Origin: Vitis vinifera
Lineage: Eukaryota > Streptophyta > Magnoliopsida > Vitales > Vitaceae
Assembly: GCF_030704535.1 (NCBI RefSeq)
Contig: NC_081822.1
Span: 3,401,001-3,465,000 of the forward strand
Direction of reading: 5' to 3'
DNA: 64,000 nucleotides
Positions 29,427 through 38,266 of this stretch are shown here, one piece after another. The position numbers and the translations under genes were made by a program. Each line of letters opens with the position of its first letter. Within the stretch, counting starts at the first letter, position 1. The notes below the pieces were generated by a model that was not told the DNA's origin, did no database searches, and saw only the letters and a program-made list of their open reading frames with translations.

Positions 29427-30891
29427 AGAACACACAGCATGCTTCAGCAGCTTTCTTCTGTGCAGAACCATAGACATTGTACTTTATCTGGCCTTGATCC
29501 CTCTTTGATTTTTCTTAAGCCCCTGTTAAGTGTGGAACCTGTGATGCAAAGGCAGGTAAGTCATTGCAGTTGTACAGGTGAGAGATGCGGGTTTCCAATT
29601 TTGGCCTAATGGGGAATTCTTGGGTTGCTGCCCTTGTGAAGGTTATGAAACTATTTTTCTACACCTACATATATGTATATATAAATGGTTTAAGTCATTA
29701 ATCTAAGTATCTGCTAGAGAATGAACACATTCAAAAAAATACTTAATGTAATGTCATTTGCACTCTAACCTCTTTTAACAGGAAAATAAGATTAAAATAA
29801 AATAAATTCAAAAAATCAAATTCCAGTTTTCAAAATAATAAGGGCATGATTGCCATTGTACTTGAAATATATATATATATATATATTATAAATTTGTTCT
29901 TAAAACATGCTTTTAGAACAAATTTGAGGTATTTTTAGAGAGATTTAAATAATAATAAAAGGATGGAGAATATTTTTAAAAATGCTATATTATATATAAA
30001 TATGCACCAATTGAATGGAGAATAAATCAAGAAAATTATTATTTTTTATTCGGAGCACCATACTGAGTATAACAAACCATAAGGTAGCCGTCTTAGGGCA
30101 GTAATATGAGTTAATCTTATCGAGGCCGTGCTCTTGAGAACATGCTCATATGGCCGTATTTACAAAAGCACGACTACATGACCATGCTCTCGATAACATG
30201 ATTATATGACTCTGCTCTGGATAACATGACAAGACAATTTCAAAGAATATTCTTATATTAGGTACAGTTATCTTCTTAAGTAATCACCCAGTAGAGAATA
30301 AAAATCAAGTAATGTTTTAGAAACAACTAAGTTAAAATTCAGAGTGAGAATACTAAATGAAATTTTATTCCTTAAAATAATCAAAAAGTGCTTTTAAGAA
30401 TTATCTTAAAAAATTATTTATTGTTTTCCAAATTTTAATTGATTTAGGTCATGGTTAAAAGAAGGTTTTCTCACTTGGAAGAATAAATTAATGTGGGTTT
30501 TTTACTTTTTCCTTCTTTTTTTTTTTTTTTTTTTTTTTTGAGGTTTAAAGAAATTTTATCAAATATTATTTTTACTTTTTTTATTTATTATTTCCGTTCA
30601 TTTTCCCTCTCATTTAACTTTAAAATAAAGGAGGCATATAGATCAATAAAATTAAGCCGATTATGCTTATTGAAGGGACAAGGATGTTTTATTCAAGAGA
30701 AGTGAAGCTGAAGCTGAAGCTTTGCCTTGAAGGAGAAATACGAGAGCCAGTGCGGATTAGCAGACATTAAAATCTTGCGTTTCAGGCTTATGCAGTTGGT
30801 GTCTTTCCATCTCAAGGCTTCGAGTTTTGAAGCCTTGAAAATTGTCATGCCGTTGAAGGTCTTGTACAGATCGATTTACTAGCTCGCCTCC
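29427..30891. other. Intergenic stretch between the O-fucosyltransferase and PPR genes
   Basis: It contains the 3' flank of the O-fucosyltransferase gene, a TA run at about 29869-29886, the second copy of the dispersed repeat (30085-30395) and a 24-base T run (30516-30539). No gene was seen. Confidence 0.6.
30085..30395. repeat. Dispersed repeat, copy 2 (first copy at 5204-5430)
   Basis: Same orientation and same order of blocks as 5204-5430. This copy also has an internal short tandem pattern, with repeated CATGCTC / GATAACATGA motifs between 30130 and 30230. Family unknown. Confidence 0.5.
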
Positions 30892-31011
30892 ATGGGCAAT
30901 CATGGACTTGCATCGAATAGTGAGTGTTATACGCCAGTGTGGCCGATTCCGAGCTTTTCGACATGGAAGATCACTTCATGCTCACATAATCAAACTCGGG
31001 GTTTTCAATGA
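30892..31011 (+). other. Upstream ORF overlapping the PPR gene start
   Basis: ATG at 30892 in a good context (CCTCCATGG) opens 39 codons in another frame and stops at 31009-31011, inside the PPR coding region. If the transcript includes it, ribosomes must leak past it to reach the ATG at 30902. Confidence 0.5.
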
Positions 31012-32974
31012 CGTGTTTTTTGCCAATAATTTGTTGGCCATGTACGTTGATATCTCTCTTTTGAAAGATGCTCGAAGACTGTTTGATGAAACGCTAGAAA
31101 GAAATGTTGCTACATGGACCACAATGATCTCTGCATATTCCAGTAGTGGGAGGCCCGATACTGCTCTCAAATTCTATGTGCAGATGTTAGAGTCCAAATC
31201 AGAGACACCAAATGGGTTCCTGTACTCTGCAGTTCTAAAAGCGTGTGGTCTCGTGGGTGATCTTGAATCGGGTAAATTGATCCATGGAAGAGTTTTTAGA
31301 GCTAATTTAGGGTTTGATACTGTTTTGATGAACACCCTTTTGGATATGTATGTGAAATGTGGGAGTTTGAGTAGTGCCCGGAAAGTTTTTGATGATATTT
31401 TGTGTCCTAGTTCAACTTCGTGGAATACTATGATTTCAGGGTATGGTAAAGAAGGTTTGATGGAGGAGGCTGTGAATTTATTTTATCAAATGCCAGAACC
31501 AGATACTGTGTCTTGGAATAGCATTATTGCTGGTTTTGGGTGTAAAGAAAGTTTGGGTGCTTTGAGATTTGTGTGTATGATGCACCGGAAAGGGCTTAAG
31601 TTGGATGGATTTACATTTTCTTGTGCTCTTAAGACCTGTGGTTGTTTCCAGTTGTTAGTTATGGTGAAACAGATTCATTGTTACGTCAATAAATCAGGTT
31701 TTGGATCCTGCTGTTTTACTGCATCTGCTCTGGTGGATTCATATTCCAACTGCAATGAATTGGATGAAGCAATAAAAATGTTTGATGAATATTCATGCTG
31801 CAGTGCCTCTATTCTTGATTGTTTGCCACTTTGGAATTCTATGCTTTCTGGGTATGTTGTTAATGAACAAAATAGCGCTGCTATCAATCTGGTCTCACAA
31901 ATTCATAGCTTGGGTGCACATGTTGACTCATTCACTTTTGGCAGTGCTTTAAAGGTCTGTATCAACTTGCAGAACTTTAGACTTGGGCTCCAAGTCCAAG
32001 GATTGGCTGTCACTAGTGGGTATGAGTTAGACTATGTTGTTGGAAGCATTCTTATTGATCTCTATGCAAACGATGGGAAAATTAAAGATGCATTAAGATT
32101 GTTTTACAGGCTTCCAGAGAAAGATATTGTGGTTTGGTCCAGTTTAATCTCTTGGTGCACTAAGATGGGACTAAACTCATTGGTTTTTTCACTGTTCAGG
32201 GATATGGTTAATTTGGATATTGAAGTTGATCAGTTTATTATCTCAAGTGTTCTGAAGGCTTGTTCAAGCCTAGTAGGGCTTGGGAGTGGTAAACAGGTCC
32301 ATTCCTTTTGTGTAAAGAGCGGGTATGAATCAGAGAGGATAACAGTAACATCTCTAATTGACCTGTATGCAAAATGTGGTGAAATTGAGGATGGATTAGC
32401 TTTGTTTTATTGTACTTCAGAAAGAGATACTGTGTGTTATACAGGGATCATTATGGGATGTGGGCAAAATGGGAGAGCAATGGAAGCAGTTGGGTTTTTC
32501 CAAGAGATGATAGAGTTGGGGCTAAAACCAAATGAAATAACTTTTCTAGGTGTTCTTTCTGCCTGTAGACATGCTGGTTTAGTGGAAGAAGCATGGACTA
32601 TTTTTAAGTACATGAAAACTGAATATAAAATGGAACCCCACATAGAGCATTACTATTGCATAGTTGAGCTTCTGAGTCAAGCTGGATGTTTCAAAGAGGC
32701 TGAAGAATTGATTGCTGAAATGCCTTTTGAGCCTGATCAGACCATATGGAACTCCTTGCTTGGGGCCTGTGGAACTCACAAGAAGACTGAACTGGTTAAT
32801 TTTATTGCTGAACGTCTTCTAACAACCTTACCTGAAGACCCGTCAATTCTCGTTACACTTTCGAATGTTTATGCTACTTTGGAAATGTGGGATGATTCAA
32901 GAAAAATGAGAGAAGTAATCAAGAAAGTGGGCATGAAAGAAGCTGGGAAAAGCTGGATTCAGATAAAAAGTTAA
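30902..32974 (+). CDS. PLS/E-class pentatricopeptide repeat protein, At4g08210-like
   Basis: Intronless, 690 residues. PPR proteins bind organellar RNA one base per repeat and act in editing, splicing or stability in mitochondria or chloroplasts. Repeats of P, L and S type run through the protein, for example NTLLDMYVKCGSLSSARKVFD, WNTMISGYGKEGLMEEAVNLF and SVLKACSSLVGLGSGKQVHS. An E-type end follows (IWNSLLGACGTHKKTELVN, then SNVYATLEMWDDSRKMREVIKKVG). The DYW deaminase domain is absent; the protein stops after SWIQIKS, which is normal for the E class. Length, repeat order and signature phrases (RPSSTSWNT-like, GLQV..SGYELDYVVGSIL) match Arabidopsis At4g08210 from memory. The N-terminus has no obvious strong transit peptide. 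The 3' end is partly duplicated downstream. Confidence 0.95.
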   Translation: MDLHRIVSVIRQCGRFRAFRHGRSLHAHIIKLGVFNDVFFANNLLAMYVDISLLKDARRLFDETLERNVATWTTMISAYSSSGRPDTALKFYVQMLESKSETPNGFLYSAVLKACGLVGDLESGKLIHGRVFRANLGFDTVLMNTLLDMYVKCGSLSSARKVFDDILCPSSTSWNTMISGYGKEGLMEEAVNLFYQMPEPDTVSWNSIIAGFGCKESLGALRFVCMMHRKGLKLDGFTFSCALKTCGCFQLLVMVKQIHCYVNKSGFGSCCFTASALVDSYSNCNELDEAIKMFDEYSCCSASILDCLPLWNSMLSGYVVNEQNSAAINLVSQIHSLGAHVDSFTFGSALKVCINLQNFRLGLQVQGLAVTSGYELDYVVGSILIDLYANDGKIKDALRLFYRLPEKDIVVWSSLISWCTKMGLNSLVFSLFRDMVNLDIEVDQFIISSVLKACSSLVGLGSGKQVHSFCVKSGYESERITVTSLIDLYAKCGEIEDGLALFYCTSERDTVCYTGIIMGCGQNGRAMEAVGFFQEMIELGLKPNEITFLGVLSACRHAGLVEEAWTIFKYMKTEYKMEPHIEHYYCIVELLSQAGCFKEAEELIAEMPFEPDQTIWNSLLGACGTHKKTELVNFIAERLLTTLPEDPSILVTLSNVYATLEMWDDSRKMREVIKKVGMKEAGKSWIQIKS

Positions 32975-33182
32975 GAAATCCTTTCGTTGCATGGTACAAT
33001 TGAAGATTCCATAAACTAAAGTTCAAATTACATAATTCAAGCAAACAGAGAGGAATGATAAAGGAAGTGGGCATGAAAGAAGCTGGGAAATGCTGGATTC
33101 AGATCAAAAGTTGAAAAATCTTTCTTCATTGCATTTCATGGCACAATTGGATATTGTATAAACTAAAGTTCAACAGTTGCAT
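32921..33182 (+). repeat. 140-bp tandem duplication of the PPR gene 3' end
   Basis: The unit from about 32921, covering the last 17 codons, the stop and some 3' UTR, recurs from 33061 with an offset of exactly 140 bases. Both hold GTGGGCATGAAAGAAGCTGG and later ATAAACTAAAGTTCAA. The second copy lies in the 3' flank, so it does not extend the protein. Confidence 0.85.
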
Positions 33183-33248
33183 AGTGTCTTGAGACATGTA
33201 AGTAACTGTTGTACTTGTGAAGCTAAGGCTCCACACATTATAAGGGAC

Positions 33249-33720
33249 TGGACCATCTAATTTCCATGCCTGAGATGCCAAAACATCATCATATATTTGG
33301 CAATCAGAGGGATCTCGAGAGGGATGTAGTCCTTGATGACAATGTTTGGAGCCATGTTGCTTTTACTTTATGGGGTTTCCAGAAAACTTCCTTTCTTTGG
33401 TTGAGCCTACTGCTCTATCTAATGCTGCGTTTGATTGCTGCCTCAAGGTTGAAGTTTGGATCCCAGCCAATATCACCAATCATCTTTTTTTTAAGAGACA
33501 GAAAAGAGGTGAAAGAAAAAAAGTGCCTTCCGACCCTACTCTTACTTTACCACTCAATGATTTCTTATATTTTTCTTCATTTTTCCCCTTCAGGGATGTA
33601 CTTGAACCAATAATTTTCTGTCCTCTTTTGTTACATGTTATTCTCATTTATTTTGCAGGTCACTGATACTATTTCTACATTGTTTGCAAAGATGGATGCT
33701 TTTGATGGTCCAGGTTTGTG
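33249..33720 (+). repeat. Duplicated segment with coding-like character, copy 1
   Basis: Bases from about 33249 to 33560 are a diverged copy of about 36685-36935: both have ATCTCGAG(A)GGG, TTGATGA(C/T)A...TTTGGAGC, AACTTCCTTTC and CCCAGCCAATA. A following stretch looks like an exon (AG at 33659, VTDTISTLFAKMDAFDGP, then GTTTGT at 33714). I do not recognise the source protein. It may be the other half of the decayed coding region at 36946-37526. Confidence 0.5.
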
Positions 33721-34287
33721 AAATTTCTTCAACCAGTTGGAACATCTTTGTGCCCAAACATGTTTTCCTGTAAAAACATTATGATTTTGGCTTGCTGACA
33801 ATTATGGCTTTTGTTAATACAAAAACAACTTGAAGTTCCTTCATAGAACCTTGAATTACAACTGAGAAGCTCTCATATTTTCCAGAGGAATGAAAATTTA
33901 CCTCATCAATAAGAAGAAGATAGAAAGCGCAGGCCACTGCATTGACAACTTAGGTATTCTACAGCTCCTCTTACGTAGAACCATTGGTAAACCCATTATT
34001 TTTGTGTAAAGTCAGAAATCTTATGATGATATAACTGACAAATATATACATAATATTCAGCACTGTACAGAGTTTATATGGACTTTTGGTGGGACAGAGA
34101 TGGAGTCAACATCTGGTGCTATGGTAAATAGTTTGGTGCTGTCAAGTGTGAAATGCAGAAGTTTGAGTCTCAAGGATTGCTAAGCAGGGTGAAGGCTAGG
34201 ACCATATCCAGCTCAGCTCAACCCTTCCAGGACCTTATATTGCCAGAACCTGCCCTGGTTAATAGTATTTTGATAAGGGGAGTAGAG

Positions 34288-34430
34288 GTTATTGGGTTTT
34301 CCTAAAGCATGATGAAATTGGGATTGAATCTGAGTGAAACAGCCTATCTAATTATTCTTTCTGCCTGAATTCATGCTGGTTGGTCAAAAAAGCATGGACC
34401 ATGTTAAGTCCTTGAAAAATCAGCATGGGC
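34288..34430 (+). pseudogene. PPR pseudogene fragment
   Basis: The translation in the frame starting at 34288 reads roughly VIGFS*SMMKLGLNLSETAY followed by LIILSA*IHAGW, with stops. It aligns with residues about 530-560 of the PPR protein upstream (GFFQEMIELGLKPNEITFLG and VLSACRHAGLVEEAW). The DNA also matches 32490-32610, including TTCTTTCTGCCTG and CATGCTGGTT. It is a short, disabled PPR relic, probably from an old copy of the neighbouring gene. Confidence 0.6.
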
Positions 34431-35429
34431 CAAAACCTTGGCGAAAGTTGTTATTTAATGATGGTATTCTTGGTCGAAACTGAAAGTTCATAGAGAAAAA
34501 TAAGATTTTAGACCACACAAATGTCTTAATGTTAAACTGATGAGGCATGTTATTAGACAATGGAAGAGAGTGATTGAGTAGTAATAAGACATGAAGCAAG
34601 GATATCAAACAACCAGTATCCTTATGAAAGCTATTTTACTTCTTGGCAATTGGTGAAAAGGTTTAGAGATAAGTAAGACCTTCATGTAGTAACTATTGTT
34701 TCATGATTAGACAACATTAGAGGGTGCTTAAAATAGTAATCTAGTGGCTTTTCATAAGGGAAAAAATGTTATCAGATTAATTGATTTCGATGAAGAACAT
34801 AAATGATGATGCAGTAATTTATGTGATTAAGAACACTTAGGTGGTGTTTGTTTTTTTACTTAATTCTAAATAGAACCTTAATGTTTAATAGCGTTAATAA
34901 TTAGGTTGTTTGTTTTTGTAGTATTTTATTTTTATTAAGTATTAAAAAGTAAAAAAAAAATCAATATATTATTTTTTCTATTTAGAAAAAACTATATATT
35001 TTGGTTTTTTTATTTAGTAATGGAAGAGAGTGATTGAATAGTAATAATCACTCTCTAATATTTTTTTTTTTATTTAGAAAATACAATCACTCTCTAATAA
35101 GACACAATTATCTTATTCTCTAATATTCGTTCGATCAAACTAGCTCGCATAGAAGTAAGCAAATCTCAATAGTAAGATGAAGTGAATGGAATTCAGCTTT
35201 TGTAAAACTAGAAAAGTAGAAAGAGAAACAAAGAAATACCGAAAATTGAAGTGTAAAGATACGCAAAAGTAAACTTTTTTATTGCCTTGTATTAATTACG
35301 TGAAGAAGGCTCAACCATGACAGGTAAAGATGATCTTTTTCTAATATTTTCTGAATTGATCATAGTCAAATTTGTTAAGGATTTTATAGAGGTCTCTGGT
35401 GTGTTGATTGATAATATTACCTAGTTCAG
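34431..35429. other. Spacer upstream of the U3 array
   Basis: AT-rich. A small hairpin has AGAGAGTGATT at 35025-35035 paired with AATCACTCTCT at 35046-35056; a related GGAAGAGAGTGATTGA string also occurs at 34561-34577. Bases 35195-35275 look like a very old unit of the following tandem array (AACTAGAAAAG...ATTGAAGTGTAAAGATACGCAAAAG). Confidence 0.4.
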
Positions 35430-36183
35430 AAGCCCGATAATTTCAGGACTAAGTGTATTTAATATTCGGAAAACTAGGAAGAGAAATGAAGACATTAAAA
35501 GAGATGTTGAAATAATAATAGTTGAAGTATGAAGATATGTAAAAATTCCTTTTTCTCAAACAGGCAAAGCTGGCTGGGAACGATCCTCTGCCATTTTAAG
35601 ATCCAAGGACCACCAAACTGTTCATTATTCTCTAATCACATGGTTATAATTCACCCAAACTGGGATGAGAAATGGAGAAATGATGACAATTGAAGTATGA
35701 AGAATGCAGAAGTATGTTTGCCTCAAGTGGAAAAAGGGAAGCATTGGGGGTCTGTCAGGTAACCATGTGACCATCCCATTCAGACAGAGCTGGCTGGGAA
35801 CGATCCTCTACCATTGTAGTGACCCAAGGACCACCAAACTGTTCATTATACTCTAATCACATGGTTATAATTCATCCAAACTGGGAAGAGAAATGGAGAA
35901 ATGATGACAATTGAAGTATGAAGAACGCAAAAGTATGTTTGCCTCAAGTGGAAAAAGGGAAGCATTGGGGTCTGTCAGATAACCATGTGACCATCCCATT
36001 CAGACAGAGCTGGCCGGGAACGATCCTCTACAGTTGTAGTGACCCCCAAGGACCACCGAACTGTTCATTATACTCTAATCACATGGTTATAATTCATCCA
36101 AACTGGGAAGAGAAATGGAGAAATGATGACAATTGAAGTATGAAGAACGCAAAAGTATGTTTGCCTCAAGTGGAAAAAGGGAG
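35430..36183 (-). repeat. Tandem array of about 220-bp units carrying the 3' half of U3 snoRNA
   Basis: The U3 stem sequence GCTGG(C/T)(C/T)GGGAACGATCC, read on the plus strand, recurs at 35569, 35789, 36009 and 36223, offsets 220, 220 and 214. Each unit holds, on the minus strand, U3-like sequence from the TGGATGAA box to the 3' end (GTCTGACAGAC-like; present from 35750 and 35970), then a T5 run. The 5' third of U3, which pairs with pre-rRNA, is replaced by about 70 bases of unrelated sequence. They are therefore 5'-truncated U3 copies. The leftmost unit is the most decayed, and fainter traces continue left. Confidence 0.8.
36174..36178 (-). terminator. Pol III T-run terminator after U3 copy D
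   Basis: Five T bases on the minus strand begin six bases beyond the U3 3' end at 36184, where a Pol III U3 gene in plants should terminate. Confidence 0.65.
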
Positions 36184-36378
36184 GTCTGTCAGACAACCAT
36201 GTGACCATCCCATTCAGACACAGCTGGCCGGGAACGATCCTCAAGGACCACCGAACTGTTAATCACGCTCTGATCACATGGTCACAATTCATCCACCAGA
36301 CGTAGGTTCCTGTCTCCTTAGAACTCAAGGATACAGAGGTACGAGCCTATAGAACAGATCCTGTTCAAGTAAGGTCGT
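36184..36378 (-). ncRNA. U3: U3 small nucleolar RNA, copy D (short body, own promoter and terminator)
   Basis: U3 is the C/D-class snoRNA of the small-subunit processome and guides early pre-rRNA cleavage. On the minus strand the RNA starts ACGACCTTACTTGAACAGG and continues GGATCTGTTCTATAGGCTCG, the box A region that pairs with pre-18S rRNA. TGGTGGATGAA (C' region), ATCAGAGCGTGATT (box B region), the GGATCGTTCCC stem and GTCTGACA (box D) follow in order. Compared with copy E it lacks about 16 bases between GGTGGTCC and GAGGATCG. The promoter (USE and TATA) is complete and a T5 terminator follows, so it could be transcribed. Ends are set by family comparison and may shift by a few bases. Confidence 0.88.
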
Positions 36379-36402
36379 GCTTTCTAACCGTAACTCAGTG
36401 TT

Positions 36403-36445
36403 CTAAAATACCTCTACTTTCTTTTGTACGCTCTCGATGTGGGAT
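36403..36445 (-). promoter_or_regulatory. Plant snRNA-type promoter (USE + TATA) of U3 copy D
   Basis: ATCCCACATCG at 36435-36445 (minus strand) is an exact match to the upstream sequence element RTCCCACATCG. After 24 bases comes TATTTTAG (36403-36410), and the RNA start is 32 bases from the TATA start. A USE-TATA distance of about 23-25 bases is the Pol III configuration in plants, as expected for U3. Confidence 0.85.
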
Positions 36446-36684
36446 TGTATCTATTCAGAAGCTTGTGCAGACTACAGAAGTAAGCTAGATATAAAGATGT
36501 TTTCTTATGTTTTTTTCTGTCATTTTATATATTCAAAACCAGACCAGAATGTTCTGAAAAGTCTGGCATACTTTAATTAATGTGTGGGTGGATGACAGAC
36601 TAGTTGCATGGGCTTCCTTATTTTCTAAAATATTGCAAGTGGTGTTATAAAGTCGGGATATTTAATTACAAGTTGATAGAGAGA

Positions 36685-36935
36685 CTGGATCATCTAACAC
36701 GATACCTGAGATGAAAAACTTTGACAATGCGAAGGATCTCGAGGGGTTAATTCTTGATGATAGTATTTGGAGCAGCGTTACATTTACTGAATAGGTTTGC
36801 CAGAACACTTCCTTTCCTTCGGTTGAAACTTGGAACCCAGCCAATACAACCAATCAATTTGAATTTCAGAGATGGAAAAGGTGAAAGACATTAGAGTCCC
36901 TTCCAAGTCTACCTTTACTACTCAAATGATTTCTT
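36685..36935 (+). repeat. Duplicated segment with coding-like character, copy 2
   Basis: Diverged copy of 33249-33560, in the same orientation and about 3.4 kb away. A possible peptide is PEMKNFDNAKDLEGLILDDS followed by IWSSVTFTE, matching PEMPKHHHIFGNQRDLERDV and VLDDNVWSHVAFT in copy 1. Conservation of the peptide between the copies hints at former coding sequence. Confidence 0.5.
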
Positions 36936-36945
36936 CTTTTATCTT

Positions 36946-37526
36946 GTAACCGGAAGAGGTACCAACAGAAGTGGTGCATGCATTAGAAGAAGATGAATTA
37001 AGGGTTAATGCTTCTGATGAAATTTTGCTGAATTCCAATACCGAAACAGGGATTGCAGCGTATCTAAGCATTCAGGAGGAGGGCTTTGATTTGAATGAGA
37101 GTTCCGGCAATTTCGGGTTCTTATGATGTTAAAGATCAGAATATTGCATCAGATAATGTGGAAGAAACTGCTTTCAATTCTACATTGTTGGATGCTGCAA
37201 ATTCTGCTGATGAGGATGAAAAGGTCAGGGAGGATTTGACAATTTTGAGATTGAAAACACAGGATCTTGAGCCAGTTGAGCCACCATCCACTAATGAGTG
37301 AAGTGAATATTGCCGGTGATGATTGGAGTCCAAAAAGTGATGTTGCTGAGCTTGTGGAAGAGAAATTGAGTCAGATGGAGAGCAAGATGGGTCGTAAAAG
37401 GACGGAGAAGAAACATCCGGGACTAAGACATGGAATAGGGATGTCAGAAAACCGGTATCCTTTCGTAAGGAAGATGAACTACGAAAGCTATTTCGTTGCT
37501 TGGGCGAAGTTGCAAAGTGTTTTTGT
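36946..37526 (+). pseudogene. Decayed coding segment of unknown family
   Basis: Acidic, coding-like sequence runs through three forward frames in turn: a frame with EEVPTEVVHALEEDELRVNA to about 37125; then SYDVKDQNIASDNVEETAFN to DLEPVEPPSTNE, ending at 37301; then SEVNIAGDDWSPKSDVAELV to NYESYFVAWAK by about 37510. The frame changes and the stop imply a pseudogene, or unrecognised splicing. It ends exactly where U3 copy E begins. I do not recognise the family. Together with 33660-33714 and the paired segments it may descend from one lost gene. Confidence 0.45.
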
Positions 37527-37527
37527 A

Positions 37528-37738
37528 GTCTGTCAGACAACCGCCTGATCATCCCAACCAGGGAAAGCTTGTTGGGAACGATCCTCTGCCGTTGCATGAT
37601 CCGTGGACCATCTAACTGCTAATCACGCTCTGATCAAACGGTCTTAGTTCATCCACCAGACTGAAGTTCCTGTCTCCTTTGAACTCAAGGATACAGAGGT
37701 ACGAGCCTATAGAACAGATCCTGTTCAAGTAAGGTCGT
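37528..37738 (-). ncRNA. U3: U3 small nucleolar RNA, copy E (full-length body)
   Basis: About 211 nt on the minus strand, close to the usual plant U3 length. It starts ACGACCTTACTTGAACAGG and has the box A region (GGATCTGTTCTATAGGCTCG), the GGTGGATGAACTAAG C' region, GATCAGAGCGTGATT (box B region), GGATCATGCAACGGCAGAGG, the hairpin with CCCAAC pairing to GTTGGG, TTGGGATGATCA, and GTCTGACAGAC at the end (box D). The hairpin arms differ from copy D yet still pair, suggesting selection for structure at some time. The promoter is complete. No T run of four or more directly follows the 3' end; the next is about 130 bases away, which is odd for a Pol III gene. Confidence 0.9.
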
Positions 37739-37762
37739 GCCCTTTGACACTATCCAACGCAT

Positions 37763-37804
37763 CAAAATAACCGTTCCATTTTTTGTGAAGTCCCGATGTG
37801 GGAC
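37763..37804 (-). promoter_or_regulatory. Plant snRNA-type promoter (USE + TATA) of U3 copy E
   Basis: GTCCCACATCG (37794-37804, minus strand) matches the USE consensus exactly. After 23 bases comes TTATTTTG (37763-37770), and the RNA start lies 32 bases from the TATA start, the same as in copy D. The spacing indicates Pol III. Confidence 0.85.
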
Positions 37805-37910
37805 GGTGTGATGCTTGTCAGCGTGGTATAATATATAAACGTGACCTCCACCTTTAAACAGGATCACTCCGAACCGAGGTTGGTTTATAAATGCAGTCTT
37901 TATGGCGTGT

Positions 37911-38266
37911 TTGATAATTATTTTTAATAATAATTTTCTATTTTTTAAAATAAAAAAAATTAGAAAACATATTTAATTATCAAAAGCTGTTTTTATTTTC
38001 ATAAAACAGAAAAAAAAATGTTTTCATATAACATTTTTTTTAGTTATTTTCACTTATTTTTTAGAGCTAATTTAAAGAATAATTATACAAACATATATAA
38101 AGATTGAAAATAAAATTATGAATATAACAATTATTTTTAAAATATACTTAAAAATATTAAAAATAATTTTATATTTACTTTTATTTTATAAAATATTATA
38201 AAACAGTTTTTAAAAATTATTCTTTAAAATTATTTTTTTATAATTATTTTCAAAAATAGTTATGAC
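37911..38266. mobile_element. AT-rich TIR element (MITE), about 356 bp
   Basis: The left end TTGATAATTATTTTTAATAA and the reverse complement of the right end (TGTCATAACTATTTTTGAAA) are similar over about 27 bases. The interior is extremely AT-rich and non-coding. The ends and interior resemble 44338-44762, so both appear to be members of one family. Confidence 0.5.

Noticed and set aside
35664-35745. C-box-like ATGATGA in each 220-bp unit, as a possible separate C/D snoRNA
   Set aside because: No D box at a suitable distance on that strand and no terminal stem; the units are explained as truncated U3 copies on the other strand.
37136-37597. 153-codon minus-strand open frame
   Set aside because: Overlaps U3 copy E and the opposite strand of the decayed coding segment; no protein similarity.
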